Shown here piece after piece: positions 44,235 to 56,653 of a DNA stretch of 64,000 bases; positions within the stretch are counted from its first letter, which is position 1; every line of letters begins with the position of its first letter. Below the pieces are notes generated by a model. That model had not been told where the DNA came from and did not search any database. It saw only the letters and a program-made list of their open reading frames with translations. The position numbers and the translations under genes were made by a program. Origin of the DNA: Cryptomeria japonica (taxonomy: Eukaryota > Streptophyta > Pinopsida > Cupressales > Cupressaceae); assembly GCF_030272615.1 (NCBI RefSeq), contig NC_081410.1:140222849-140286848 (forward strand). Direction: 5' to 3'.

Positions 44235-46826
44235 TGATGAGGAGGTAGAATAGAAGTTAGTCTTCTTCTGAGGTTGGTGGGCTTTGTTCTCAATGTGCAA
44301 TCAATCCCTAGGCACAAATGAGATTCTTCCAAACCTTTCTCCTATCTCCTCCTCTCTATTCAACACTGTTTGCACCCTATTGTATTGGATATCACTCCTC
44401 CTAACCTTCCATGCTAAGGCATTCAATTCTGAAATGAGGTCCTCTTGTGTGTCACCAAAAATGAACAAGTTTGGTTGTCCAACTGGCTGAATCTCCTCTC
44501 TTCCAGGAATGGGCAACTATTGGAGAACCATGGTTTACCTAACCTTGTTTGCACCTTTAAGGATTTCAATCATATTAATGTGTTGACTGAGCATCTAAAC
44601 AGGTCTGCAAAGTATGATGACTGTCCTTTACCCTTCAATAGTGAAAATATCCAAATTGGATGCAAAGAACGTTGGTTTACTCAAGGCAACTTCTAGGTTC
44701 AAGTGGTCATTTTGATCAAATGACTTAATGAAATTCTATGGAGCTTGTAGTAGGGTGTCTCAGGTCTTAACTGATCAGTTTTGATGATTTGAAATAATCA
44801 TTTACTTCTCCTTCCTTACCGATTTCATGAAATTGTCAAATTTGCTCCAAAAAGGCTACTAGAATTAGCCCTAGTTTTTAGTGAAATTTGTTCACCCTGC
44901 TCAATCTGCTAAACTTCATGGAAAACCTTGGAGATGTGGTCATTTGATGATGAAATATCAAGGATTTTTCCTATGGCAAGTACTGTACGGACTATTTTAG
45001 GACTGCCCCACAAAATAGGCACTTTTCAAGGGTTTTTGAAGGTTTTAGTGACGGTTTGCAATTTAAAAGTCTTCTCCATGTTACTAGACCCAATTAAACA
45101 TTTTTAAACCTTGTTTTGACATATACCAAGCACTCCCAAAGATTCAAACCTTATCTTAGAACACTGACATTATGTCAAATAAATGCCATACTGCTGCCCT
45201 TACATAGAAAAAACAGTCTAGAGGACTGGGACAGCAATGATTTTAATGTTTTTGCATACATTTCAAAATTTGTACACCAAATACAATGTAATACTATCAA
45301 ATCTAGATGCAATAAAGACTTGATAGAAGTTGGAGCAACCTGCAAACAAGTAGGAAAGGAGTTTTTTATGACTGTTGGTCATACACCGCCATCACTGCAC
45401 TTTTAACAGTCTTAAAACTGTTTGCACTTTCTTTCTTTGTTTTAATTTATTTCTTCAATCTATCACTGGCCTACAAAGGGGTGTTAATGGAAAGGCAAAA
45501 ACAATACATATAGCCTCTTAAAGATCTTAATAGTTGAACACTCAAGGGATGCCACAAAACATGACAGCCTTATAAGACTGTGACAAAGAAATACACTTTT
45601 TCTAAGATCCTTATTTAGGTCCTTTACAATCAAATGGTGTATCTTATCTTCTCCACATTGAAACCACTTGCAAATACATTTTCATGATGCAAGAAAGAGG
45701 AATACATCATTCCATACTATCCATTTAGAGAGGGTGGCAATGAGGATCTAACAATGAAACAATGACTCACTGTTTTGCAGTCCGTTTTACACCTTTGCCT
45801 CTTGCTTCCAACCAAGTCATGAGAGAGACAAGGATGGTAAAGCACAATGCTGTCTCTTGCCAACTTGTTTCTTCTTTAACATTTCAAGGTACAGTGCTAT
45901 GAACAGCAAAGTACCATTTAAACAAATTTGAGAATACCCAAGCCAAGTTTCTCACTTCACACACTTGCCATGGGCTTACAAACACTTGTACATTGCTAGA
46001 AACGGAAAATGGATGTATGGTACAGTATGTACAGATCCAACAAATTCCCTCAAAGCCATGGATGAAGAGACTTTGAAGAAATTAGTTGGACCATGAATGA
46101 TCTTCCATTGGAACCACAAAACAATGCCTTTCTCAATAGGACTTCAAACAAAACTTGTTCCAAACCCCAATAAAAGATTAGAGATCACTACTAAAACATC
46201 AAGAGAGATCATAGCAATGAAAAATAGGAGTAGTACAGACTCATGGAGCCATGGTACGGATTGTACTCTCAAAAGTGCAAAAAATTAGTTAAAAACTCAC
46301 AAAAATGAGAGCAAAATAAGTATTTCTCTTAATTTTCCAAAATGAACAACCCATACAATGATTGGAACATGGTTTATATACATGTGCCAACTTGTTGAAG
46401 CCCTTGTATGGACAAGTACAGGTTGGAACTAACCAAAACCACCAAAAACCACTTTTTTGACAACTTTTGACAACTTTTGTTGCTCAAAAATTGCATTTTG
46501 ACTTCCGGTGACTTGACACTCAAACCAATGAATCAAAATCATTTAGAAACACTAAATAAACATGCTCCAATGCCTTTCAAGGCTTTACAACATCAAAAAA
46601 TTCAAAAATGCTCATTTGGACCCGAAATTGACAATTTTTGGCCCACTGAGCAAAAACCAAAAATCTTGGAAACTCTTAAACAAAATGAGTTCCAAACCTC
46701 ATTACACCACAAAACAAACCTATTAAACCTACTAGAAGCATAAAATAAACACACATGCTTAATTTGCAAGAAAATGCTATACCTGCTGTGATTTGAGCAT
46801 TCAAGTGCTCAGGTGCTCCTGCACCA
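44235..46826 (-). repeat. Chromovirus 5' LTR
   Basis: 2592 bp, same ends as the left LTR. Its version of the 37029-37259 frame is interrupted by a TAG and reopens at a later Met (44516-44301). The TATA box TATATAAACC on the minus strand is at about 46372-46380. Confidence 0.93.
46372..46380 (-). promoter_or_regulatory. TATA box of chromovirus 5' LTR
   Basis: TATATAAACCATG on the minus strand, conserved at the matching place in the other LTR (39100-39108). Confidence 0.55.
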
Positions 46827-46831
46827 CTATG

Positions 46832-47146
46832 TTGCACCTATGTGTGTATACTGATTAAGATTATGAGGTATTGAACTGGAAGAAAGTAAATGCTTATTTC
46901 CTATGTAGGTATATTAATTAATGGTATTGAGATACCCTAGGGAGTAGTAGAAATGATTTATTATGTTTGACTTGCATAATTGTTTGAATAGCTTGAGTGA
47001 ATTATTCTTTGTTCATAACACTTAATTGTTGTTGTGTGCTCACTGCATTGTTGAAGTGATGTTATGTGCTGTATTGTTTTTAAAAAAAATTTAAATTAGC
47101 ATGTTTTTAGCTATATTTCTCTGGGGTATTTTTGGCGGACATTACA
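46832..47146 (+). repeat. LARD 3' LTR, right end
   Basis: Pairs with 25154-25276 plus 29184-29394 and ends GACATTACA. It also holds the uninterrupted site of the solo LTR (ATACC, 46931-46935). The next base begins the LINE fragment. Confidence 0.92.
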
Positions 47147-48806
47147 CCCCCAAAGTGATTTTATTTCTGATTAAGACCTTCCGTGGCTCATTTCCCACCA
47201 AGGCATGAAAAATCCATTTTGCAGCAAGTGTTATCCCTTGGGCCTTAAGATCCTTAAGCCCGAGACCTCCAATGAGTTTGTCCATGCAGCACAACTCCCA
47301 TTTAACCGAGTGAATCTTAATTCGCCCCTTTTCCATCCAATCAAAGGAAATTCTTGATGACTTTGAATTTCATTAATCTAGTAGTTACTGAACATCCAAA
47401 CATATGCATAATAGATGTTGTAGGAAGATAAGATCTTCTGACAAACTTGAACTCTTCCTACAAGAGAGAGATAATGGTTGTTCCATTTGTTGAACTTGCC
47501 TTCAATTTTACTTTTGATCCAAAGCCACATGTCTTTAAGGCATGGAGAGATGAAGAAGGGAATCCCAAGGTAGGTGACAATTTTATTGGGTCCTCCCCAT
47601 TGATACCCATATGGGGCAAGCCAATCCATGGGATGATCATCCCAACTCAGCAATGAAGATTTGGCTTGAGATATTCTAGCCCCGGATGCATCACAAAAAA
47701 CCTTTAGCTTGGTTATCAAAGAGTCCATATTACTTTTAGATAGTTCAAGGAATAAAGCGATATCATCAACAAACTGTATATTAAGAAGATTAGTTTTATC
47801 TAGGAGGACAATCCCTCTAACTTTGAGAGAGAAATTATTCTCTCTTAACATATAAAATAGAGCATCCAAGGAAATCACAAATAGAGCATGGTCAAGAGGA
47901 CAACCTTGCCTAATAGATTTGCCAAGATGGAAGGCCTGGGAAATGAATCCATTGACTTCAATTTAGGCATAGGCATCCTTGAGGAGGACTTGAACAAACT
48001 GACATAAAACCTTAGGGAACCCAAAGGCTTCAAGCATCATGATGATGAATTTCCATTCAACTCTATCATAGGCTTTCTCAAAGTCTATGAGAAACATGGC
48101 TACTTTTTGATCTGAGAGCTTTGCCCACTCCATAGCCTCCTAGCTAGTGATGAGGTTCTGTAAAATGTATTTTCCTTTAATGAACCCTATCTGAGTAGCA
48201 TAGATAAACTTAGGGATGATTTTAGCCAAAATATTATAGGAGACATTAAGGAGGGTGATGGGGCACTAATTTTTAATAAGGGCTTTGTCCCCGTCTTTGG
48301 GAAGCAACTTGATAAAACCTCTATTGATGTCTACTCGAAGGGATCCTTGGTCAAAGGCTTCTCTTCATATATTAAGTAAATCATCAACAATCCAATTAAT
48401 GTTGGTCTTATAGAACTCAACTGGGAGCCCATCAGAGCCAAGGGCCTTGCCATTATTGAGCGAGTTGATGGCCTTCTTGATCTCATCCACACCTGTAGGC
48501 CTAATGAGCATCTACCATTCCTCAAGCGAGATCAGATTATGGATGAGAGAACGGCAACACTCCCTAGCCTAGTGCGAGGCAAGGGAGTCCTCTGAGGAAA
48601 ATAGCTTCTAGTAGAAGGACATGAATTCTCTTATAATATCTTCAACAAGAGAAACCTCTTTGTCTTCCACCCATAGTATGTCAATTTTCTCTCTAGTTCA
48701 TTTCTGCTTCAACACATTAAAAAAGAATTTTGATCGTTTGTCTCCCAGCTGTAACCACTGCACCCTGGCTCTAGTCATAGTGATGCAGAGCCCTTCTTGC
48801 ACCTAG
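47147..48806 (-). pseudogene. LINE (L1-type) reverse transcriptase fragment
   Basis: Reading on the minus strand: GDKRSKFFFNVLK, then NNGKALGSDGLPVEFYKTN, AKIIP, FLIDFEKAYDRVEW, IRQGCPLD, FVDDIALFLELS, and a final KWELCCMDKLIGGLGLKDLK segment. These are the motif blocks of plant non-LTR RT in the correct order, with the FADD-type loop as FVDD. Several stops and frame breaks make it non-functional. The 3' rest is missing, because the LARD is inserted at 47147. No endonuclease part is visible on the right, where chromovirus sequence follows. Confidence 0.88.
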
Positions 48807-50294
48807 GGACAAGTCCAAAAGGTTTGGTTTAGACCCTTCAAAATATAACAAGGATCCTACAAAAGAACTCCACACCTTAAAGATTTGAACTACTCTCAAC
48901 TCCTTAAAACTAGCACCTACTCAAGATGAGTAAATGGCTTCAACATCTCCAAGATGCCTCTCCATGACTCTTGTTCTCGGGGGCCTTGGATTTGGTTAAT
49001 CCATGACACCTAGGAACTATTCCAAACATTTTTTTTAGGCTTTGGCATCAACGCCCTATACTTCATTTGGAAACCTACCCCCTTGGCTAGTAGCCCTTAG
49101 AGCCGGGTATTTTGCCCTTAACTCCAAAATCTTGAACTCAGACTAGCCAACTATTTACCATTCTAGGTACCCTTTATGAAGTTACACTTATCCCCAAAAG
49201 GGATTGGAAAGATCTAAAATCTAAGGGTCTGAACCCTTTAGAAGTCTAGAGGCCTAATTAGGGCTAATAGACTTCAAATTACAAAGCAACTCCAATTTCT
49301 AGATTCTCAACCACCAAACCAACTTTGTGAAAATTTGGGGGATCACAAATAACCCCTAATTATAGGGTTTCATTCTTGAAATCCACCGCTATGAGATTTT
49401 AGGGTGACTGTTCTAATTTTGTCCAAGGTAGTCACATGGAGATGCCTACCTAGGTTTGCTTCATGCTCTTCACAGCAAATCCTCCCCTACAAAAACCCAT
49501 GGAAATATTAAAATAAACTGGCCAATATTGCATTCTACCAAAGGAAAGAACTTCTAGATGGGTGAGATGCAAGATATGGCTATTATTTGGAAAAACCCTA
49601 GCCAAACCCTGGTTTTCCGGGTTGCAGTCAGTAAATCTCACTACTCACAAAGGATCAAGACCTCAAACCACTGCCAAAACAAATGTAACTCAATCCCTTA
49701 TCTACTCCATAAACAAATTTGTCAGAATCAATCCGTACAATGACATACAAACAAGAACAAGATTAGGTTTTCAGGGAAAAACTCAGTTTTCTGTCTTATT
49801 ATGCTTCCAAGCTTCAATCACCAACAACTCCAAAAAACTTCCACCTTGGGAATCATGTCAACAAGGTATCTATGCCTTCTCCAAATGGTTTCCAACTGAA
49901 TTTTGAATAGGTTGGAGCCATTGAGAGGCTTAGATCAACAAAATTTCAAAATGTTGCACTTTTGCTTACAAAAGTTGCATTTTCAAATGTTGCATTTTTT
50001 GACAAAAGTTGTCAACCAAAACAATTCTGGGACCCACACAACTTGGATCAACCAAAAACCACCTTCACACCCTAAAATCCTTTAAAACATCAAAACAAAC
50101 ATCATTCTACCCCTATTTACCAAATTGTCCAAATTGGCTTATCAGGATGCCTAATTTGGGACATTGGTTTACAAGGTGGGGTCCTTATTCAAAACATGAA
50201 AATGCATAAACTAAAGACATTCAAAATGATCCTACGATCCTAATCCTCATCCTCTAATCCATGAATGGCTTGTTGAAGAGGTTCCCCTACATCA
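48807..50294 (-). repeat. Probable 3' LTR of second chromovirus
   Basis: On the minus strand the sequence after GGGAGTA starts TGATGTAGGGGAACC, matching the layout (tract, then TG) of the complete chromovirus. No second copy is present, so the left border is uncertain. There is no coding frame apart from short chance ones. Confidence 0.5.
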
Positions 50295-50903
50295 TACTCC
50301 CTGTAAGAAGAGATATCAAGCCCACTTGAGATCAGGGTTTGGAGGTCTACACCATGGTTGGAGATTTGGTTTTCTGTCATCCAAACTGCTTCAGAGTCTG
50401 GTTTTCTCTACCAAGCCACCAAATACTCTTTGTATTCCTTGTTCCTTGTTCTCTTTGTGGCTCTAGTGTCTAGAACCTTGCTCAAATTTGGTGGGTCATA
50501 CTTTGGAATATCATCATCTGCTGCAACTTGCATTGGTTCCTCCTCTTCATTAACATTACCTTTGTAAGGTGTTAGATCACATACATTGAAAATGGGTGAC
50601 AATCCAAGATTAGGAGGGAGTTGGATTTCATAAGCATTTTGCCCATACTTCTTCACAATCTGACATGGTCCAATCTTCCTCTGCATGAGCTTTGTGTGTT
50701 TGCCTTTTGGGAGTCTCTCCTTCAAATGCACCCATACTAAGTCCCCAACATCAAACTACACATCCCTCTTTTTCTTGTTAGTATGAGCCTTGTACATCTT
50801 TGCAAATTGTTGGAGATGGGACTTCAATTGATCATGTACCTCCTTGATGGCTAAGGCAAAAGCTTCACCACCTACACTAATGGACTCTTCTTTAGGTAAA
50901 TCC
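50249..50903 (-). pseudogene. Integrase C-terminus and chromodomain of second chromovirus
   Basis: The minus strand carries FDVGDLVWVHLKE, a GPY/F-like module (RKIGPCQIVKKYGQNAYEI) and a chromodomain (VLDTRATKRTRNKEYKEYLVAW) interrupted by TAG and continuing EAVWMTENQIS. The last codons run past the presumed LTR border. The rest of pol was cut off by the copia insertion at 50904 and is not seen elsewhere in the window. Related to, but clearly diverged from, the complete chromovirus. Confidence 0.82.
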
Positions 50904-52402
50904 TGTTAGCATTTCACAAAGGGAGATTGTTGGCATTCCAATAAGGTTGTTGGTATGAGGATATTGAGAAGGTTGTTGAAAATTATGGATATAACTGAGA
51001 AAGGATGATTACTGTCTTAATAATATTATTTTGTCATTGATGTCAAGCAATTGATTTTGTGATTCGGTATGATGTTGCCATATCTTAATGAGTATGTTTT
51101 GATAAGTATAAAGATGTCGGTAAGTGACATAGAAAGAATGAAAATGAAGGGGAGTAATATGTTATTCAATGGGAAACTATTATCAAGTTAGATAGTGATG
51201 AGATCTTGTTGTTTTGATTGTTTTGATATCCTATATATGAGTATTCGAAGACTGAACTAGAAGGAGAAAAGATTTCAAGCTATAGAATTAGTTAAGGTTT
51301 GATACTATTCTATTTTACCGAACAAGATGCTAGTCGATAAACCCTAAGGTTATCTCTATCGGTTAAAGAAAGAAGAATATCTATTGAGTGAGCTTCAATA
51401 TTTACCAAGTAACAATCGAGTAATAACAGAATACATTGGATGGATAAAAGCATTATTAAATGAAAGATGCCAATGAGCTGGAGATGTATAGATGATTGGT
51501 ATGTTGTGAAAGAAGTTTGTTGAAGATCTATGACAACGAAAAATATAGGAGTTAGATCTACAACACAGATTGAATGGTCATAACCTAGCACGAGTTCCAA
51601 GGCAAGATAAAATGTTTTCAGATCGAAGGATACAATTAACCTAGTCAAGTGTGAAGATCTGATGGCTAAGATTGATCATGGGAAATGTGATCAAGGAGAT
51701 TAAGCGGTTAGGAATTGTTTATAAATAAGAAATTTTTGATGAACAATGGATGCAGACAAATAGAAGAACAGTGATACTACAGGAGTGATCACCGAGCACA
51801 GAAAATTGAATATCCAATTAAAGAATAGATTGAGAAGCCCAGCAAGGAGCAAGATAAGTCTTGTGACAAGATTATTTTGAGCACATAGAGTCTGCTTTAG
51901 CATTTTAGATGTAAAGTTGCTGATATATTTTATACTATTATTTATTTTGTAAGTGATAGGAAATCTCTTAACCGAGTGGACCTAATAGTCTTATTTGTAA
52001 ATCCTCTAGCAAGGTAACATTCTGAATGAGTATTTGAAATCCTTCTACAAGGTCACTTCTAACAAAGTGCAAGACTCTAACAAGTCTGAGGGAAATCCCT
52101 TAACTAGGTGACATCTAGCAAAATGTTTATGTAATCTGTAACAGGATTGGCTTTTAACTGAGCATACTCTAGAAGGGTATATTTCTTAATGGGTCCGAAA
52201 TCCCACAATGGTTTTTCCCCTATTTGGGTTTCCACATTAAATCTGGTGTTAAATGTGTTATGATGTCTTAAGTGTATCTGTTTATGATTTTGAATGATTT
52301 ACAGTCATAGTTGCATAGTAGTAAAGGCTACCAAGGTTGAATCTGATAAATATATTACATAGTAAGTTTTTATGATTCACCCCCCCTCTCATCTTATTAA
52401 CA
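50904..52402 (+). repeat. 5' LTR of copia element 1
   Basis: 1499 bp, ends TGTTA/TAACA. A second LTR-start-like module (AAAGGGAGAT then TGTTGGCATT) lies inside, at about 50917-50938. A TATAAATA box is at 51719-51726. Confidence 0.9.
51719..51726 (+). promoter_or_regulatory. TATA box of copia element 1 LTR
   Basis: GTTTATAAATAAGAAAT; the same box is kept in copia element 2 (minus strand, 58553-58560). Confidence 0.55.
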
Positions 52403-52404
52403 AT

Positions 52405-52415
52405 TGGTATCAGAG
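52405..52415 (+). other. Copia element 1 primer binding site
   Basis: TGGTATCAGAG, two bases after the LTR end, matches the plant initiator Met tRNA; the next base is G where C is usual. Confidence 0.85.
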
Positions 52416-52465
52416 GTTTGGACTCTGGAAGAAAAGTTTAAAGGTACCTGAGGCAAGATCCAAAG

Positions 52466-53400
52466 ATGTATAAAAGGGATGCACCAAAGCTGAACAAGTC
52501 TAGTTTCTCCACATGGCAAAAAAGGATGAAGCTACACTTATAAGGAATTGGAGAATATGCAATATATTATCTAGAGAATGATTACAGTGCACCTAGCACC
52601 TACTCGATGACAATGGAAGAGATAAAGGCAAAGAAAGAACATATTCAAGCAATGATTGAGATAACATCAGCATTAACCGACTCAGAGTTTAATGATCTAG
52701 AAGGCCACACTGATGCCAAAGCAATGTGGAACAAGCTTATATCTATGTATGGCGGTGATGAACATGTTCAGAGAGAAAAAGTAGGCAGTCTAAGAGGTCA
52801 AATTGAATCCATGAGAATGAATAAAGGTGAGAACATAACCCAATATAGTACAAGGTTAAAGGAAACTATCAATCAAATCAAAGGAGCAGGAGGTACTATT
52901 GAAGAAAAGGATGTAACAAGTAAGTTGCTTAGAACACTTCTACCTGCTTATACCATTTGAGTCTCTGTGATCAATGAATTAAGGTCTGTACCAAACATGC
53001 CAGTCTCTTTGGATGCTATTATCGGTAAGCTACATGCATTTGAGTTAAGTAGTTTTGATAATAGTGGGTCTTCGGTAAATAAAGTTGAATCTACATTCAG
53101 TTCTTTTCATCTTGGTGAATCTGATGATTACAATGATAGAATGTATAAGTATACTGAAGGAAATCACAGTGGAGCAAGTGAGAGATTTCACAAAAACATG
53201 GAAGAGGTACACAAACTATATGAGGAGATTGGAAAGCAAGAAGAGTTTGAAGCATTATTAGCCAAAAGGTTACCAAGTGGCAAAGGTAAGTATAAAGGAA
53301 AGTTGCCTTTAAAATGTTTTAACTATGATAGAATAGGACATATGGCTTCTAACTATCCTGACAAAGAATCTAGTGAAAATAGAGAATACTGAGATGACAG
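52466..53400 (+). pseudogene. gag: Copia 1 gag
   Basis: Starts at the Met of MYKRDAP, shared with copia 2. The UBN2-type gag core (ALTDSEFNDLEG ... MWNKLISMYGGDEHVQREKV) runs to TGA at 52958, a stop that copia 2 also has. The second half has the knuckle as CFNYDRIGHMASNYP: two Cys are changed to Tyr. An early TAA near 52541 also breaks it. Confidence 0.88.
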
Positions 53401-54060
53401 ACAAAAAGACAACCAATATAGAGGACACCGAGACTTTAGAAGGAGAGATAAAAAGACATGCCTAGTAGTTGATGAGGAATCCAATGATGACAAATTTGAT
53501 GAGACTGAGATAGAGGAAGTTGTATATGTGGCTATCAAAGATGGATCAGATGAAGAAAGGTATGAAGAAAAAGCCTTAATATCTCATATAAATAAAAATG
53601 ATTCTTGGATCATAGATAGTGGATGCTCACATCACATGACAGGTGATAAACACAAGTTTGTTAAACTAGAAGACTATGATGGAGGTTATGTAAGATTTGG
53701 TAATGATGCACCATGTCTGATGAAAGGTAAAGGTTCTATCACACTTCTTGACAATGCTAAATGTGATGATGTATACTGGGTTGAAGGTTTGAAATACAAT
53801 TTGTTGAGTGTAGCACAACTAAATAATACAAGATACTAAATAGAATTTCAGAAAGGAAGTGTCAAAGTTCATGACAAACAAGGAAAGTTGGCTGCTATCG
53901 GGACATAAACAAAAGGTAATACATTTCATCTTGACTCAACTTGGAACAATTGTCTATATGCTAAAATAGAAGATACCTGGTTATGACATAAAAGGTTTTG
54001 TCATGTAAATTTTGATAACCTGATCAAAATAAGTAAGAAGCACCGAGTAAGAGGTCTACC
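53401..54060 (+). pseudogene. Copia 1 protease
   Basis: The active site DSWIIDSGCSHHMTG and the GKGSITLLDNAKC flap region are kept at 53600-53770. The frame is then broken by several TAA/TAG stops before the GAG_pre-integrase part (about 53990). Confidence 0.85.
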
Positions 54061-55090
54061 GAGCTTGGAAAAACCTAAGAAAGTAATATGCTGAGGATGC
54101 CAGATGGGTAAGATGACAAAGTCAAGCTTTACAAGTAAGTCCTACACTTCTAAAGGAATTTTAGATGTTGTGCACACTAATCTCTTTGGTCCTATGAAAG
54201 TTCAAAGTTATTATGGTGATAAATACTTTATATTATTTGTGGATGATTACTCAAGGATGATGTCAGTTATGTTTTTAAAAGAGAAATCAAAAGCCTTTCA
54301 AATGTTCAAATGGTATAAGGCTAGAGTGGAAAAAGAAATAGTAAGACAGTTGAAATGTCTAAGATCTGACAGAGGAGGAGAAATCATTTTTGATGAATTT
54401 AATCTATTTTGCAATGATCATGGTATAAAGAGACAAGTATCTGCACTGAGAACAGCTCATCAAAATGGGATAGCTGAAAGAAGAAATAGATCAATTGTAG
54501 ATTGTGCCAAAACCCTGATGATAGAAAAGAGGGTACCTCAAACATTTTGGAGAGAAGTGATCAACACTGCTGTTTACACCATGAACCAAGTACAACTAAA
54601 GAAAGGAACTTTGAAGACACCATATGAAATCTAGTATGACAAGAAACCTCATGTAAGTTACTTTAAAATATTTGGAAGTAGATGCTATGTTCACAAAGAT
54701 GATAGAAATGGAAAGTTTGATCAGAAAAGTGAGGAAGAAACATTTCTTGGTTATTCTTCTAGAAGTAAAGCATTTAAATGTCTGATCAAATCATATAACA
54801 AAATAGTGGAAAGTGCAAATGTGAAAATTGATGAATTTGCAGAAAGAAATGATGAAGGAAATTCCAAAGAACCAGAAGATTAGGAAGAGTTTGTATATGT
54901 TCAACCAAGAAATCCTACTGAGAAAGTTGATGAAGAAAATGAAGAAAATACTTAGTTACCAAGTGATGAAGAAGATCATACAGAGCCTACCGAGCCTATA
55001 TTAGCCAAGTATGTCAGAAGAAATCATGCATCAAGTCAAATTATAGGAGATAAGGATGATCCAGTGATGACAAGGAACAAACTAAGATAA
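54061..55090 (+). pseudogene. int: Copia 1 integrase
   Basis: The zinc region GCQMGKM begins after a TGA. Core: the first catalytic Asp is Asn here (VVHTNLFGPM), where copia 2 has Asp; the second (LRSDRGGE) and the Glu (QNGIAERRNRS) are kept. The C-terminal tail is acidic, with TAG at 54953 shared with copia 2. Confidence 0.87.
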
Positions 55091-56653
55091 AACACATGTC
55101 TGATATTTGAATTTGAACTGAGAATAGTAAAAGAGGCATTTAGTAATGAAGATTGGGTAAATGCTATGACATAAGAGATTGAACAAACCAAGAAGAATGA
55201 AACATGGACACTGGTCCCAAGACCAAAAGAGAAAGATGTGATCGGTACAAAGTGGATTTTTAGAAACAAGCTAAATGAAAAAGGAGAGGTCATTCAGAAT
55301 AAAGCAAGACTAGTTTGCAAAGGTTATGCTCAAGAAGAAGGAATAGATTATGGTGAGACTTTTGCACTTGTGGCAAGACTTGAAGGAGTGAGAACATTGT
55401 TGGCATATGCTGCTTACAAAAATTTCAAGGTATATCAAATGGATGTTAAATCTACACTTTTAAATGGTATACTAGAAGAAGAAGTTTACATTGAACAAGT
55501 TGAAGGATTTATTGAAGACAAGAATAAAGATCAGGTATGTAAGTTGAACAAAGCTTTATATGGTCTAAAGCAAGCACCTAGAGCATGGTATGAAAGACCG
55601 CACTCTTACTTAATCAAGATTGGATTTATAAGGACAAGTGAAAAGAACAACATGTATATGAAGAATGATGAAGACAGTGGAATATTGCTTTCAGCCATAT
55701 TTGTTGATGATATTAATTTTTGTGGAAATGACTCTTTATGCAAGAACTTTGGAAATGAAATGTGCAAAGAATTTGAGATGTCATTAATCGATGAAATAAA
55801 GTATTTTATAGGTCTACATATACTACAAATGAAAAATGAGATTTTCATTACTCAATCCAAGTATATAAAGGAAATCTTGAAGAAATTTGGAATGGAGGAT
55901 TCTAAACCTGTAAGTACTCCTATGACTACCAATTGTAAACTATCAAAGAATGATGAATCTGCATCTGTTGATGAGACACTTTACCGATCTATGATTGGAA
56001 AGTTGCAATATGTGGTTCACTGTAGGCCGGATATAGCATATCTAGTAGGTATAGTTGCAAGATTTTCTACAGATCCCAAAGAAACCCATATGACAGCAAT
56101 CAAGAGAATTTTCAGATACTTAAGAGGCACTGAAGATTATGGTTTAGTGTATAAAAAGAGGAATGCTTTTGACTTAAAAGTCTACACTGATGCTGATTGG
56201 GCAGGAAACATTGATGATAGGAAAAGCACAAGCGATGGAGCTTTCTTTCTGGGAGACAAATTAGTAACTTGACTTAGCAAGAAACAAGGATGCATTTCAC
56301 AGTCAATAGCTAAAGCTGAATATGTTGCTACAACATTGAATTGTACCAATATAGCATGGATCAAACAACTGTTGGAAGGTATGAATGAGAAAGTTACTGA
56401 GCTAGTAACTATATTTTGTGATAATACTAGTGCCATTAACATTTCAAAGATTTTGGTAATGCATTCTAAAACAAAGCATATCTCTATAAAGTATCATTAT
56501 CTCAGAGAAGAAGTTCAAGAGAAGAAAGTTGCACTGGAATATATTAGTTCAAAGGAACAAATAGCAGAGATCTTCACAAAGCCACTACCAAGGGACACTT
56601 TTGAGTATCTCAGAAGTAAGTTAGGGGTCCTACTCCTATCTAGTACTCACTGA
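55091..56653 (+). pseudogene. Copia 1 RT and RNase H
   Basis: KWIFRNKLNEKGEVIQNKARLVCKG opens copia RT; the catalytic loop FVDDINF lies near 55700. RNase H shows YTDADWAG, KAEYVA and FCDNTSAI, and the frame ends at 56653. A stop splits it near 56270. Reading frame is the same as gag throughout. Confidence 0.9.

Larger units (their letters stand above)
36963..46826 (-). mobile_element. Chromovirus (Ty3/gypsy), full length, minus strand
   Basis: 9864 bp with target duplication CTATG (36958-36962 and 46827-46831); the empty site is near 25149 in the LARD 5' LTR. LTRs of 2583 bp (left, 3') and 2592 bp (right, 5') differ by scattered substitutions. The initiator-Met type primer site is at 44220-44231, and the polypurine tract reads CCCTAGGGGAGTA on the minus strand (39546-39558). 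Order on the minus strand is gag, protease, RT, RNase H, integrase, chromodomain. The frame is broken by five stops, all TAG, and one frameshift at the gag/pol join. Confidence 0.95.
16292..47146 (+). mobile_element. LARD-type non-autonomous LTR retrotransposon, host of four insertions
   Basis: 16292-17088 + 24949-25276 + 29184-29394 match 35948-36962 + 46832-47146 end to end, apart from scattered substitutions. The first set ends in TTACA directly before a tRNA-iMet type primer site (29397). The second set belongs to a repeat that starts TGTAGTGTCC at 32749, right after AAGGAGGGGAGGA. These are the 5' and 3' LTRs of one element on +. LTR length from the 3' copy, minus its insertion, is about 4529 bp; the core is 3354 bp with no coding frame. 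This size and structure fit the LARD class. The left 3.2 kb of the 5' LTR lies beyond the Tat element, outside the window. Confidence 0.9.
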
